From NCBI GenBank assembly GCA_002778785.1, contig PEZS01000001.1:327666-391665 (forward strand): a stretch of 64,000 bases of DNA, read 5' to 3'. Shown one piece after another: positions 44,101-53,019 of this stretch. The position numbers and the translations under genes are program-made. Source of the stretch: Bdellovibrionales bacterium CG10_big_fil_rev_8_21_14_0_10_45_34 (GTDB lineage: Bacteria; Bdellovibrionota; Bdellovibrionia; Bdellovibrionales; 1-14-0-10-45-34). The stretch's first letter is position 1, and each line of letters starts with the position of its first letter. Below the pieces are notes generated by a model. The model was not told the DNA's origin. It saw only the letters and a program-made list of their open reading frames with translations, and made no database searches.

Positions 44101-44485
44101 CTTGGGTGAGCATCCAATGGCGTACTTGCGTAGGGAGCTACGAAATATTCCTAGAACGCGATCAACAGATTTGCGTCTTATGTCTTCAGGCAAGCGAGTA
44201 AAAGTGGCAGGCTTAGTGATTGTACGTCAACGCCCCCATACGGCAAGAGGTACTTGTTTTGCTACGCTTGAAGATGAAGTCGGTCTCATTGATCTTATTC
44301 TAAGAGAAGAGTTTTATTTAAAACACCGCGAGACGTTTGCAGATCACGGATTTATTGAAGTGGCTGGGCGCCTACAGAGAGATGGGTATTCCTTGAGTGT
44401 CATTGTAGATCGGCTCTCTCCTCTTAGCGTCTTTGAAAATACTCACCAAGAGACCTTTCAACGCTTTTTACACTGGAGTTACTAG
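41159..44485 (+). CDS. dnaE2: error-prone DNA polymerase III alpha subunit DnaE2
   Basis: 1108 residues. PHP domain start [12 protein letters not shown], polymerase active-site PDIDVDFE (about 400), [46 protein letters not shown], and a C-terminal OB-fold ([20 protein letters not shown], about 1015). These are DnaE2/ImuC features; replicative DnaE would keep the full PHP metal site. Between about 462 and 500 a Lys/Glu/Arg-rich stretch replaces part of the usual fingers region. ImuA and ImuB genes, its common partners in mutagenic repair, are not adjacent. No LexA box was recognised upstream. Confidence 0.92.
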   Translation: [1108 protein letters not shown]

Positions 44486-44772
44486 CAAAGAATTGCCAAC
44501 TCATCTCGATGGCCGCCGCAGTTCGATCCCGATCACCAGAGTTCATTGCTTCAGAATTTAAGTGACAGTGAAGGACGTTTTTAGGCTCTTATTGTTCAAT
44601 AGCGATCTCAAAGCCGGACTGCTGTAAAAAAGTTGTACACTGAAGGTGGTAATCATTACTCTCACTCCTAGGTCCGGAAACCAGTACAATCATCACAACA
44701 CAAACTATTAACAGGTACCTTCGAAAAGTTGTTTTTAACAAACTTTGGGACGGGGGCCCTTTTGGAGATTGT

Positions 44773-46563
44773 ATGCAAAATGAAATGAATACTAAAATGG
44801 CGAAAGGTATATGCTCGTTATTAATCACGTTCCAGTTCGCGTCCGGTGGAATAGCCCAGGCGGCAGGAAAAGAAAGACCTGAAAAATTATCAAATGCAAA
44901 AGCAAGGTTTGCGAAAATTGAAAATGGGAAGATCAAAACAGCTTCCTTCTTAGAGGGTGTGCCTTGGCCTAATCCCTCATGTAAGACTGCCAGGCTTCAC
45001 AATTACGCCAGCATCTTTAAAAAATCCTTGGATCAGAAAAACACAGCTTATATCCCATACGATGGTTATGAGATTGATCCTAATAAGACGCTAGTATGTA
45101 ATGATGGTTCGATTATGAAAGTGAAGCTATCTGACTACAGTGCGTCTGGCTGGGGCGATCACCTGCGCGTTGGCGCCATAGAATGGATCCGTCCATCTCC
45201 CAGAACTGGAGACATTGGCTATACGTCGACCAGTTTTGTGCCTACAGTGTTTGGAAGAAAATCCCCGGTAGATAAGGATCAACCCGAGATGGCTAGAGAT
45301 TATAAGCAAATTCTGCAAGCGAATTTGCCGGCATCTAGCCAGGTTGAAGATCTAGAACTTGAGATTAGTTCGGAGGATTCAGAGGCTATTATCTCTGGTA
45401 GCAGCATGCACTTGACTTCGCTTTATACGGCTAACCCCCGTAAAGCCTGGCTAAGAGATACAGTATACAAGGGCAGTGACACCCATCAGCTCGACGGGCC
45501 CATCCGAATAAAGATGACTCGTTTAGGAAAAGGAGTAAAGCGAGACTTTTATTTACGAGGCTCCCAGCTTCGGTACTCCGAAAATAAACTATATTGCTCA
45601 GAGGTCTATCGAGGCGGAAAGTTAGCAGACAATTATGGTCTAACTAGGGAATATGTGGCGATCGCCTCAATTAAAGAAAAGCTTGTCTACCTTAGAAAAG
45701 TGATCGAAATGATTCTTGAGTTAGATCCTAATTGTAAGGATCGATTTGAGGGGATTCGTTGCGCGACTTCAAAGGCCATATCGCCCTACGCAGGAAGCGA
45801 AGATGAATTTAGAGGTTTACCACACCGCATGTATCGCATCACATACGGCTACGACGTTTCTGATGTTGTAACCAATGGAATTGATGAATTTGGATCACGC
45901 CATGGAACCGACTCCTGGCTTGCCAAGAGTTATGTGGATCTTGTTACTTCGTTCAATGCATTGGTTGATTTGAGTAAGAAGACGCTTCCGGAAGCTAGAT
46001 ATGGGCACAAGGTTGAATGGTTAGACGGGAATGCATTTCTAAAATTGATAGATGATGTTATGAGCGTATCTGAGGCAGCAACCTGGTTAGAAAAAATGTT
46101 AGTAGGGAGTGCAGTCGATTTTGAAACCTTTTCGAAAGATTATTCGAAATTCAATATGGCACTGGAAGCACAAAGAAAGTATTTTGTCGGGAACACTCCT
46201 ACAACATTTCTGCGCCCATCTGATTTTGAATACTGGTCTGGTAATTGGGATACTTCGCTTGCCCCAGACTGGATGGGCAACAAAAGTTTAGATTGGAAAT
46301 TGCGCCGACAAGCTATGGCAACAGATACAGGTTTGAAGTCTGACGGACTTGACGAGCCGTACAATGCCCTTTACAGAAATTATTTTTCATATAGTTCCAG
46401 ATTTGAGTTGAATTCGACGGATTTCTACGTGCAAGAATGCCCAGGTCAGGAAATGATCGAAAGTTGGGGTAGTGCATCCAGAAGATTTCGGAAAACAGTC
46501 GGTAAACCTTCGATCTCGCGAGAACTTGGCACTGCGGGTTTGAAATCCAACCCTGAGTTGTGA
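44773..46563 (+). CDS. exported hypothetical protein
   Basis: A 596-residue protein with GGAG before the ATG. N-terminal hydrophobic stretch (GICSLLITFQFASGGIAQAAG) suits a signal peptide. The mature protein has YIPYDGYEIDPNKTLVCNDG, several Cys and aromatic-rich motifs, but nothing I recognise. The upstream 287 bases hold no convincing gene. It precedes clpB without sharing an operon. Confidence 0.65.
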   Translation: MQNEMNTKMAKGICSLLITFQFASGGIAQAAGKERPEKLSNAKARFAKIENGKIKTASFLEGVPWPNPSCKTARLHNYASIFKKSLDQKNTAYIPYDGYEIDPNKTLVCNDGSIMKVKLSDYSASGWGDHLRVGAIEWIRPSPRTGDIGYTSTSFVPTVFGRKSPVDKDQPEMARDYKQILQANLPASSQVEDLELEISSEDSEAIISGSSMHLTSLYTANPRKAWLRDTVYKGSDTHQLDGPIRIKMTRLGKGVKRDFYLRGSQLRYSENKLYCSEVYRGGKLADNYGLTREYVAIASIKEKLVYLRKVIEMILELDPNCKDRFEGIRCATSKAISPYAGSEDEFRGLPHRMYRITYGYDVSDVVTNGIDEFGSRHGTDSWLAKSYVDLVTSFNALVDLSKKTLPEARYGHKVEWLDGNAFLKLIDDVMSVSEAATWLEKMLVGSAVDFETFSKDYSKFNMALEAQRKYFVGNTPTTFLRPSDFEYWSGNWDTSLAPDWMGNKSLDWKLRRQAMATDTGLKSDGLDEPYNALYRNYFSYSSRFELNSTDFYVQECPGQEMIESWGSASRRFRKTVGKPSISRELGTAGLKSNPEL

Positions 46564-46775
46564 AATCCCGTGGTTTGCCGTAAGCGTTTGCAGTAAGCGC
46601 TTGTATCGCTGGGGGGTGCACGCAAAAAGCTTGCGGGGCTCAAGCTCTATATTGACTTTTGTGATTTTGCCCTCACCTTTTTAGTTAGAACGTTAGGGTC
46701 TGTGACGATCAACTACGATACATAAGTAGTTTTGATGAGACGTCGCCACGCCCTCAGTTTAGGCAGGAGCGAACG

Positions 46776-49370
46776 ATGAATGCAGACAAATTCACTGAGA
46801 AAACCCGTCAGGCCCTCGAGGAGGCCCAATCAGAAGCCATACAAAGAGGCCATGCTGAAGTAGATGTCGAACATTTTGTCGATCGCTTACTTGCGCCCAA
46901 CGATGGTCTAGCATCGGCTATTCTTCAAAAGGCCGGTGCTAATCTCAGCACCATCAAATCCCAAATTGAGTCTGATCTTAGTAAGCGCCCTGTGGTTTCT
47001 GGAGCAGGAGTAGAAAAGGGGCGGGTTTATATTACTCAGCGCTTAGGAAATCTCATCACTACCGCTGAAAAAGAAGCCAAAAAACTTAACGATGAGTACC
47101 TATCGGCCGAGCACATTCTTATGGCGCTTTTTGACGACAAAGGCGCCGCCGGTAATGCATTCAGATCATCGGGCCTACAAAAGAGCCATTTACAAAACTC
47201 AATAAAAGAAGTGAGAGGGAGCCAAAGAGTGACTTCACCAAATCCAGAGGGCACTTACCAAGTGCTTGAAAAATACGGCAGAGACTTAGTTGAAGAGGCA
47301 AAGTCAGGCAAAGTGGATCCTGTTATTGGCAGAGATGAAGAAATCCGCAGAGTCATTAGAATCCTTTCGCGCAAAACTAAAAATAACCCCGTGCTTATTG
47401 GTGAGCCAGGCGTCGGTAAAACAGCCATCGCAGAAGGCTTGGCGCAGCGAATACTTAAAGGTGATGTACCAGAAGGGCTAAAGGACAAAACAGTGTTTGC
47501 TCTGGATATTGGCTCTTTGATTGCGGGCGCTAAATATCGAGGTGAGTTCGAAGAAAGATTGAAAGCGGTGCTCAATGAAGTAAAGAGTAAGGGTAACATA
47601 ATACTTTTTATTGATGAACTTCATACAATCGTTGGTGCTGGAAAATCAGAAGGTGCAATGGACGCAGGCAATATGCTCAAGCCCATGCTTGCACGCGGAG
47701 AACTAAGATGTATTGGAGCAACAACACTTGATGAGCACCGAAAATATATCGAGAAAGATCCTGCTTTGGAGCGACGTTTTCAAACGGTGTTGGTGAATCC
47801 GCCAAGCGTAGAAGACACGATTTCTATACTAAGGGGTTTAAAGGAGAGATTTGAAATACATCACGGCGTGCGCATCGCTGATAACGCTCTTGTTTCAGCA
47901 GCTGTACTTTCAGACAGGTACATTCAGGGGCGCTTTTTACCTGATAAAGCCATTGATTTAGTTGATGAAGCTTGTGCATTGATCCGAACAGAAATGGATT
48001 CAATGCCGTCTGATCTGGATCAATCTACCAGGCGACTTATGCAGCTCGAGATTGAAGAAACTGCGCTTAAAAAAGAAAAAGACTCTGGATCACTGCAGCG
48101 ACTAGCCGAAGTGCAAGAGCAGATCGCCGAATTAAAAGAGCAGACAAATACCTTGCGCGCGCAATGGGATACGGAAAAAGCCTCTTTGCTAGAAGTGCGA
48201 AAGGCCAGAGAAGAACTAGAGAAGGCGCGCCTTGAAATGGAATCGTCTGAGCGCGAATACGATCTTAACAAAGTAGCAGAACTCAAATTTGGAAGAATTC
48301 CGGAAATCGAAAAAAGAATTCAAGCTTTAGAGGGGCAACTTCAAACCCAACAAAAATCGACAAAACTAGTTTCAGAGGCAGTTTCTGAAGAAGAGATTTC
48401 TCAAATTGTGTCAAAGTGGACAGGTATACCTGTCACACGCTTGGTCGAGGGTGAAAAGGAGAAACTACTTAAGCTGGCCGACATACTTCATGAAAGAGTT
48501 ATTGGCCAAGACGAAGCTGTCGATTTGGTTTCAAATGCCATACTTCGCGCTCGATCGGGGATTAAAGATCCTAAAAAGCCGATAGGAAGTTTCTTGTTTT
48601 TAGGCCCAACCGGCGTTGGCAAGACGGAGCTGGCGAAAACACTGGCCGCAAGCCTTTTCGATACAGAAGAAAATATGGTTCGAATAGATATGAGCGAGTA
48701 CATGGAGAAGCACTCAGTATCTAGACTCATCGGTGCCCCTCCGGGATATGTAGGCTATGAAGAAGGTGGTCAGTTAACTGAGGCCGTGAGAAGAAAACCG
48801 TATTGTGTATTGTTATTTGATGAAATTGAAAAAGCGCACCCGGACGTGTTTAATGTGCTACTTCAGATACTGGACGATGGAAGAGCAACGGATTCTCAAG
48901 GAAGAACCGTCGATTTTAAGAACACAGTAATCATTCTAACATCCAACATAGGTGCTCCACTCTTACTCGAAGGAGTTAGTAAGGATGGTGAAATTAGTGA
49001 GTCGGCTCGCGAAGGAGTAACGCGAGAGTTGCGCTCGCATTTTAGGCCAGAATTCCTCAATCGAGTTGATGAGATCATACTCTTTAAACCTCTGCAGCAA
49101 GGAGAGATTTTGAAGATAGTGGACTTGCAGCTAGACGATATTCGAAGTCGCCTTAAAGCCCGCCAGATTGGGTTACAGCTAACAGACGAGGCCAAGAAAT
49201 TTGTTGCTGAAACAGCGTATGATCCCGTTTTTGGTGCAAGACCGCTTAAGAGATATTTGCAACGGCATTTAGAAACGCAGATCGGTAGAGCACTCATCTC
49301 AGGTCAAGTGAGCGACGGCCAGACGATTCGTATCGGCCTGCAAGGGGATCGACTCGTTATTGCAAACTAA
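46776..49370 (+). CDS. clpB: ATP-dependent disaggregase ClpB
   Basis: 864 residues. Clp N-domain ([20 protein letters not shown]), first AAA+ with Walker [10 protein letters not shown] (about 209), the coiled-coil M domain (about 410-525), second AAA+ with GPTGVGKTE (about 610), and the C-terminal D2-small domain. The M domain distinguishes ClpB from ClpA/C. It rescues aggregated proteins with DnaK. AGGAGCG precedes the ATG. An hsp20 gene follows 118 bases later, forming a heat-stress pair. Confidence 0.96.
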   Translation: MNADKFTEKTRQALEEAQSEAIQRGHAEVDVEHFVDRLLAPNDGLASAILQKAGANLSTIKSQIESDLSKRPVVSGAGVEKGRVYITQRLGNLITTAEKEAKKLNDEYLSAEHILMALFDDKGAAGNAFRSSGLQKSHLQNSIKEVRGSQRVTSPNPEGTYQVLEKYGRDLVEEAKSGKVDPVIGRDEEIRRVIRILSRKTKNNPVLIGEPGVGKTAIAEGLAQRILKGDVPEGLKDKTVFALDIGSLIAGAKYRGEFEERLKAVLNEVKSKGNIILFIDELHTIVGAGKSEGAMDAGNMLKPMLARGELRCIGATTLDEHRKYIEKDPALERRFQTVLVNPPSVEDTISILRGLKERFEIHHGVRIADNALVSAAVLSDRYIQGRFLPDKAIDLVDEACALIRTEMDSMPSDLDQSTRRLMQLEIEETALKKEKDSGSLQRLAEVQEQIAELKEQTNTLRAQWDTEKASLLEVRKAREELEKARLEMESSEREYDLNKVAELKFGRIPEIEKRIQALEGQLQTQQKSTKLVSEAVSEEEISQIVSKWTGIPVTRLVEGEKEKLLKLADILHERVIGQDEAVDLVSNAILRARSGIKDPKKPIGSFLFLGPTGVGKTELAKTLAASLFDTEENMVRIDMSEYMEKHSVSRLIGAPPGYVGYEEGGQLTEAVRRKPYCVLLFDEIEKAHPDVFNVLLQILDDGRATDSQGRTVDFKNTVIILTSNIGAPLLLEGVSKDGEISESAREGVTRELRSHFRPEFLNRVDEIILFKPLQQGEILKIVDLQLDDIRSRLKARQIGLQLTDEAKKFVAETAYDPVFGARPLKRYLQRHLETQIGRALISGQVSDGQTIRIGLQGDRLVIAN

Positions 49371-49488
49371 ATTGACTAAATGTGGTGAATTGGGGTGTGA
49401 AAAAATGCCTTTAACTAACTTGACTCCTAGAAACCCGGACACAAATTAAGTGTGAAAGAAGAAATAGTCGCTAAAAAAGGAGGAGTTT

Positions 49489-49956
49489 ATGGCACTCATG
49501 ATTCGAAGACCAGCAAGAAATTGGACGAACGTTCCCACTTTGTTTGGTAGAGAGTGGAACGATTTGTTTGAAGATTTTTTTAAAGGAATGGAACCGCTTA
49601 CCAATTTAAAGGAAGCTACTTTTGTTCCAAGGATTGATGTAAGCGAGAAAGAAGGCGAGTATCGTGTGAAAGCCGAACTCCCAGGTATTGAAGAAAAGGA
49701 CTTTGAAGTAACTTTCCACGACAATGTACTCTTTCTTAAAGGAGAAAAGAGGATAGAGAAGGACGAGGAAGGTGATGACTTTCACCATCGCGAAGTTCGC
49801 TATGGTTCATTTGAAAGGACTATTCCTTTTGCTGCTGAAATTGATGCAGACAAAGTGAATGCGGATTTTAAACAGGGTGTACTTACAGTGACGCTTGCCA
49901 AGGCTCAACCGACCGAGCGAAAGGCTCGTAAGATTGCTGTGAGCAATGGTCATTAA
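49489..49956 (+). CDS. small heat-shock protein (Hsp20 family)
   Basis: 155 residues. Alpha-crystallin domain about 45-140 (VPRIDVSEKEGEYRVKAELP, GIEEKDFEVTFHDNVLFLKG, FERTIPFAAEIDADKVNADF, KQGVLTVTLAKA), then IAV near the C-terminus as the I-x-I/V oligomerisation motif. AAAGGAGG precedes the ATG. It likely holds unfolded substrates for ClpB. A TTGACT-containing promoter region lies upstream. Confidence 0.94.
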   Translation: MALMIRRPARNWTNVPTLFGREWNDLFEDFFKGMEPLTNLKEATFVPRIDVSEKEGEYRVKAELPGIEEKDFEVTFHDNVLFLKGEKRIEKDEEGDDFHHREVRYGSFERTIPFAAEIDADKVNADFKQGVLTVTLAKAQPTERKARKIAVSNGH

Positions 49957-50100
49957 GTTAAGCCTTCAAAGTAAGCTTCTTGAAATGTCGTGTTGGCCGT
50001 CTCTACAAAATGGTAGGTATCAGAGGCCATAGCGTTTCGAAATGGCAGGGTGGTTGCTCGAAGACGTTAACGGCCCAGTCCGAACCACGAGACGGTCGCG

Positions 50101-50139
50101 TCAGGTGTCTCCCAAATCCCCGGGGGCACCTGATCTTTT
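50101..50139 (+). terminator. terminator downstream of hsp20
   Basis: Stem TCAGGTG / CACCTGA with additional inner pairing, followed by TCTTTTATATT, ahead of the convergent orn gene. Confidence 0.6.
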
Positions 50140-50142
50140 ATA

Positions 50143-50688
50143 TTAAACTAAGTCACTCGTAACTGGAGTGAGATTCAGATGCCCCAGGTAGAATTTCAGT
50201 TCTGAAATACTTTCTCGAATATCGTCGAGGGCTCTGTGGCTATTTTGTTTGTCGTAACTAAGGCCATAGATGTTTTTCATTATTATCTTCCATGAAGTTA
50301 CATCGAGCATCCGATAATGAAGTAGGTTCGAAAAACTCGGTAAGTACTTTTCGATGAAAAGCCTATCTTGAGAAATGCTATTGCCAGCAAGTACGACTGG
50401 ATCATCTTGCGCTTCATAGTGATCATGGATTAAGCCAATAAGTTCGCTCTCTACAAGATCTTCCGGCTTTCCAAACGGGACTTTTCTAACCAGTCCAGAC
50501 TCTTTGTGAGTCTTGGAATTCCATTCGTCCATGTTATCAAGATATTTTTGTGGCTGTTTAACGATCGAGTGATACTCCGCTAACTCACGAAAATTTAAAT
50601 CTGTAACAATGGCGGCCACCTCAATGATAACTTCTTTCTCGACTTCGAGGCCGGTCATCTCCATATCGAGCCAAAACAATTTCTTCAC
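50143..50688 (-). CDS. orn: oligoribonuclease
   Basis: 181 residues, a DEDDh 3'-5' exonuclease. DMEMTG holds Asp 8 and Glu 10; GNSISQDRLFI supplies the second Asp; SHRALDDI supplies His and the last Asp. Length equals E. coli Orn (181). It degrades di- to pentaribonucleotides including pGpG. GTG start in the frame (VKKLFWLDMEMTG); its coding start is partly duplicated 135 bases upstream. Confidence 0.95.
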   Translation of the reverse strand: MKKLFWLDMEMTGLEVEKEVIIEVAAIVTDLNFRELAEYHSIVKQPQKYLDNMDEWNSKTHKESGLVRKVPFGKPEDLVESELIGLIHDHYEAQDDPVVLAGNSISQDRLFIEKYLPSFSNLLHYRMLDVTSWKIIMKNIYGLSYDKQNSHRALDDIRESISELKFYLGHLNLTPVTSDLV

Positions 50689-50776
50689 TTAGCTACCTTC
50701 TCCTAAGATATATGATCGAGTAACTCTAAACACTAGCTAAAAAAAAGCGGTCATGTGGGCACTGAGAATTCATTTA

Positions 50777-50802
50777 ACTTCGAGGCCAGTCATCTCCATA
50801 TC
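50777..50802. repeat. partial duplication of the orn 5' region
   Basis: 26 bases, with one mismatch to 50642-50667, in the same orientation; read on the minus strand it again encodes DMEMTGLEV and then stops. It is a remnant of a tandem duplication, or recombination at a short repeat. Confidence 0.7.
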
Positions 50803-50906
50803 AAGAGACCCGGCCAATCATTTCATATATTTAATGAGCCCCGAACAATCAGTACCCTTGACTACACCACCCGCCAAAATCCATTCTTGCCAGTGGTCTC
50901 AACTGT

Positions 50907-51080
50907 TTACCTTTTTGGTTGGCGACGACCGATGTGGTTTTTCCAGTTGAATTCTGGATTCTTCTCAAAGCGATCTTTCCAAAGTCGCCATTTCTCTTCG
51001 GAGTGATCGTGGTAAGTTTGACCCTGTTTTGAGAAGTTGATCTTTGGTTTCTTACCAAAGAGAAAATCTAAAATCCACAT
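50907..51080 (-). CDS. small basic hypothetical protein
   Basis: 57 residues from the ATG at 51080 behind AAAGGATG: MWILDFLFGKKPKINFSKQG, then an aromatic- and Lys-rich tail ending RRQPKR. The GKKPK and W-x-x-W-K-x-R-F patterns suggest a nucleic-acid-binding or membrane-surface peptide. Coding status is likely but unproven. Confidence 0.45.
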   Translation of the reverse strand: MWILDFLFGKKPKINFSKQGQTYHDHSEEKWRLWKDRFEKNPEFNWKNHIGRRQPKR

Positions 51081-51189
51081 GCATTCATCCTTTCGAACAC
51101 GGCTCAAATTCTCTCGCAACTTGCTTGACTAGGAGCAGTTTGCTGGCTCACATGCTATTAGGAACCAAGTTAACATACACAACGGAAAG

Positions 51190-52521
51190 ATGTATATGAA
51201 CTCTTTTTATGCGCTTCGTGATCTACCTCCGACTGACTCTTACAAAAAGGGTGATATTGTCTTTATTTTTGGAGAGGTCTTTCAGTCGGGATACGTTAAC
51301 GGACTCATATCAGCGGCGGTGCGGAGGGGGCTCAAAGTATACTCCACCACAGTGGGGCGCCGTGAGGGTGACGCTCTTCGCAATCTTACCAATGAAGAAC
51401 TAACGGAGTGTGCCTCTCGAGCCCCTCTTGACGGGGTGTTAAACGCAACCCTTGAAGCGGGGTTTGATTTTGAGCCATCATCGCAAGGCAAGACCCCTGT
51501 CGACCAGATTTCAGGGCTCAAGATGAGCCAGTGGCAAGAGGCAAAAATTGACTGGAACCAGATCGAAGAGAGCAAAGAGCGAGGTCGCGAGCGATTCTTT
51601 ACCTCCGCACGGCAGTGGGCCGAACAGGTGAGCGAGATCGCACAACAGAACCCTGATTCGAACATTCTCTTTGTTCACACAATGGCCGGCGGAATACCAA
51701 GAGCAAAGATTCTTATGCCCACGATGAACCGCATTTTTAAAGGGCGCGGCGACAGATACTTAGCCAGTAAGACCTTTTGGGAATCAGAACTCGGTAAACT
51801 TTGTTCTGTTTCGTTTGATGAAGTCACTGCGCAAACCTATCAGACTTTGATTGATGTCACTCAACCTCTTCGTGAGGAGCGAAAAGGAAAGAGGGTTGCC
51901 TATGTCGCGTATGGTTATCATGGGTGCGAACTCTTAATGAATGGCCAATACACTTGGCAGAGTTACGCACCGTACTTGCAGGGCTGGGCAAAGTTGGAAC
52001 TCGAAAAAATTTCTCAGCGGGCATTTTCTGTAGGAGTTACTAGTTGCGTTTTTAATTGCCCAGAAATCCTTACGAATTCCAGTAGCTTATTTCAAGGTGT
52101 TGAGATTCCACTTTACCCTTTAATTGAGGCCGTTCGAAAAGATGCGCCGAATCACTTTGCAAAAGTCGAGGCAAGTCTAAAGCCTTTCTTGAAACCGGGT
52201 GTGTCTTTAGATTCCATCTATGAGAGCTGCATGTCCTTTTTTAATAATCCTTCAACTCAGTTTCTTCAGGATTTCAATTCTTGGCCGCAGCACAGTGAGG
52301 CAAATCAAATGGACCTAATGCTAGAGCAAAGCGATCGGGTATTTGACATGCAAACCGCAAAAGATGACTCGATCACCAACTGGTTGAGTCGCTTAGTCTT
52401 TGAGGGTTGCGGCCACCTGATGTTTGAAGAGTCTGCTAAGCCTTGCGCTGCAGTTGAGTGGCTCGGTCATGACATCATCGCAAAGCGACTTTCGAAAGAA
52501 GCGGATCTTTCTGATTTTTGA
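51190..52521 (+). CDS. conserved protein resembling FabMG-like enoyl-ACP reductase annotations
   Basis: 443 residues. KGDIVFIFGEVFQSGYVNGLI near the N-terminus suggests a Rossmann-type nucleotide site, then GRREGDALRNLT, AGGIPRAKILMPTMNRIFKG and AYGYHGCELLMNGQYTWQSY. From memory it resembles Bdellovibrio proteins annotated as enoyl ACP reductase FabMG family; I cannot check this. The ATG at 51196 is better spaced from GGAAAG than the one at 51190. It likely acts in the cytoplasm. Confidence 0.5.
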   Translation: MYMNSFYALRDLPPTDSYKKGDIVFIFGEVFQSGYVNGLISAAVRRGLKVYSTTVGRREGDALRNLTNEELTECASRAPLDGVLNATLEAGFDFEPSSQGKTPVDQISGLKMSQWQEAKIDWNQIEESKERGRERFFTSARQWAEQVSEIAQQNPDSNILFVHTMAGGIPRAKILMPTMNRIFKGRGDRYLASKTFWESELGKLCSVSFDEVTAQTYQTLIDVTQPLREERKGKRVAYVAYGYHGCELLMNGQYTWQSYAPYLQGWAKLELEKISQRAFSVGVTSCVFNCPEILTNSSSLFQGVEIPLYPLIEAVRKDAPNHFAKVEASLKPFLKPGVSLDSIYESCMSFFNNPSTQFLQDFNSWPQHSEANQMDLMLEQSDRVFDMQTAKDDSITNWLSRLVFEGCGHLMFEESAKPCAAVEWLGHDIIAKRLSKEADLSDF

Positions 52522-52715
52522 CGCACCTGAGACTGTGCGGCGAGCGAGGCTTTCGTTTTTAAAAAATCAGGGTAAAGTAAGTATCACTAGGATTGGTAAG
52601 TCGCTTCGGCGGTTCACAGGGTGCTTCTGAAGGTGAGACACGACTGGTTTTTGCTAGGTGCATTTTAAAAAATGCCCCACATCGGTGCTACTCAAGATGT
52701 TTTTAGGAGAGTGAA

Positions 52716-52997
52716 ATGGCGCATAGGTTTTCTTCGAAAATGACTCCTGAGCAGAAAACAAAAGCTCAATTGATACTTGAAGAGATGAATCGCGAGGGGC
52801 AAGTTTTACCTGATCTAATGGTTTCTTATGAAGAATCCAATAAGGCGATAAAGTTTCAGAGAGATCGCCGAATCGCTACGATACCAGACGCGATTGTCGA
52901 TAAGAAGGCGTGGTCTGACGTGAGATTTTTGTTTCGATCGTGCTTAGGAAAAGATCCAGCAGTATGGAATCACACGGCGCCCAACGATTGGGACTGA
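52716..52997 (+). CDS. small hypothetical protein
   Basis: 93 residues with TAGGAG before the ATG. A basic helical N-terminus (MAHRFSSKMTPEQKTKAQLI) and the closing NHTAPNDWD. It ends 22 bases before the antiporter gene, so the two are probably co-transcribed. Family unknown. Confidence 0.65.
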   Translation: MAHRFSSKMTPEQKTKAQLILEEMNREGQVLPDLMVSYEESNKAIKFQRDRRIATIPDAIVDKKAWSDVRFLFRSCLGKDPAVWNHTAPNDWD

Positions 52998-53019
52998 GCT
53001 TCCGAAAGGGCTTTCTATT

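Noticed and set aside
44589-44936. 115-residue minus-strand frame with a hydrophobic segment
   Set aside because: Half is antisense to the 596-residue exported protein gene, and no ribosome-binding site was seen; a short exported peptide from a TTG near 44739 is possible but unsupported.
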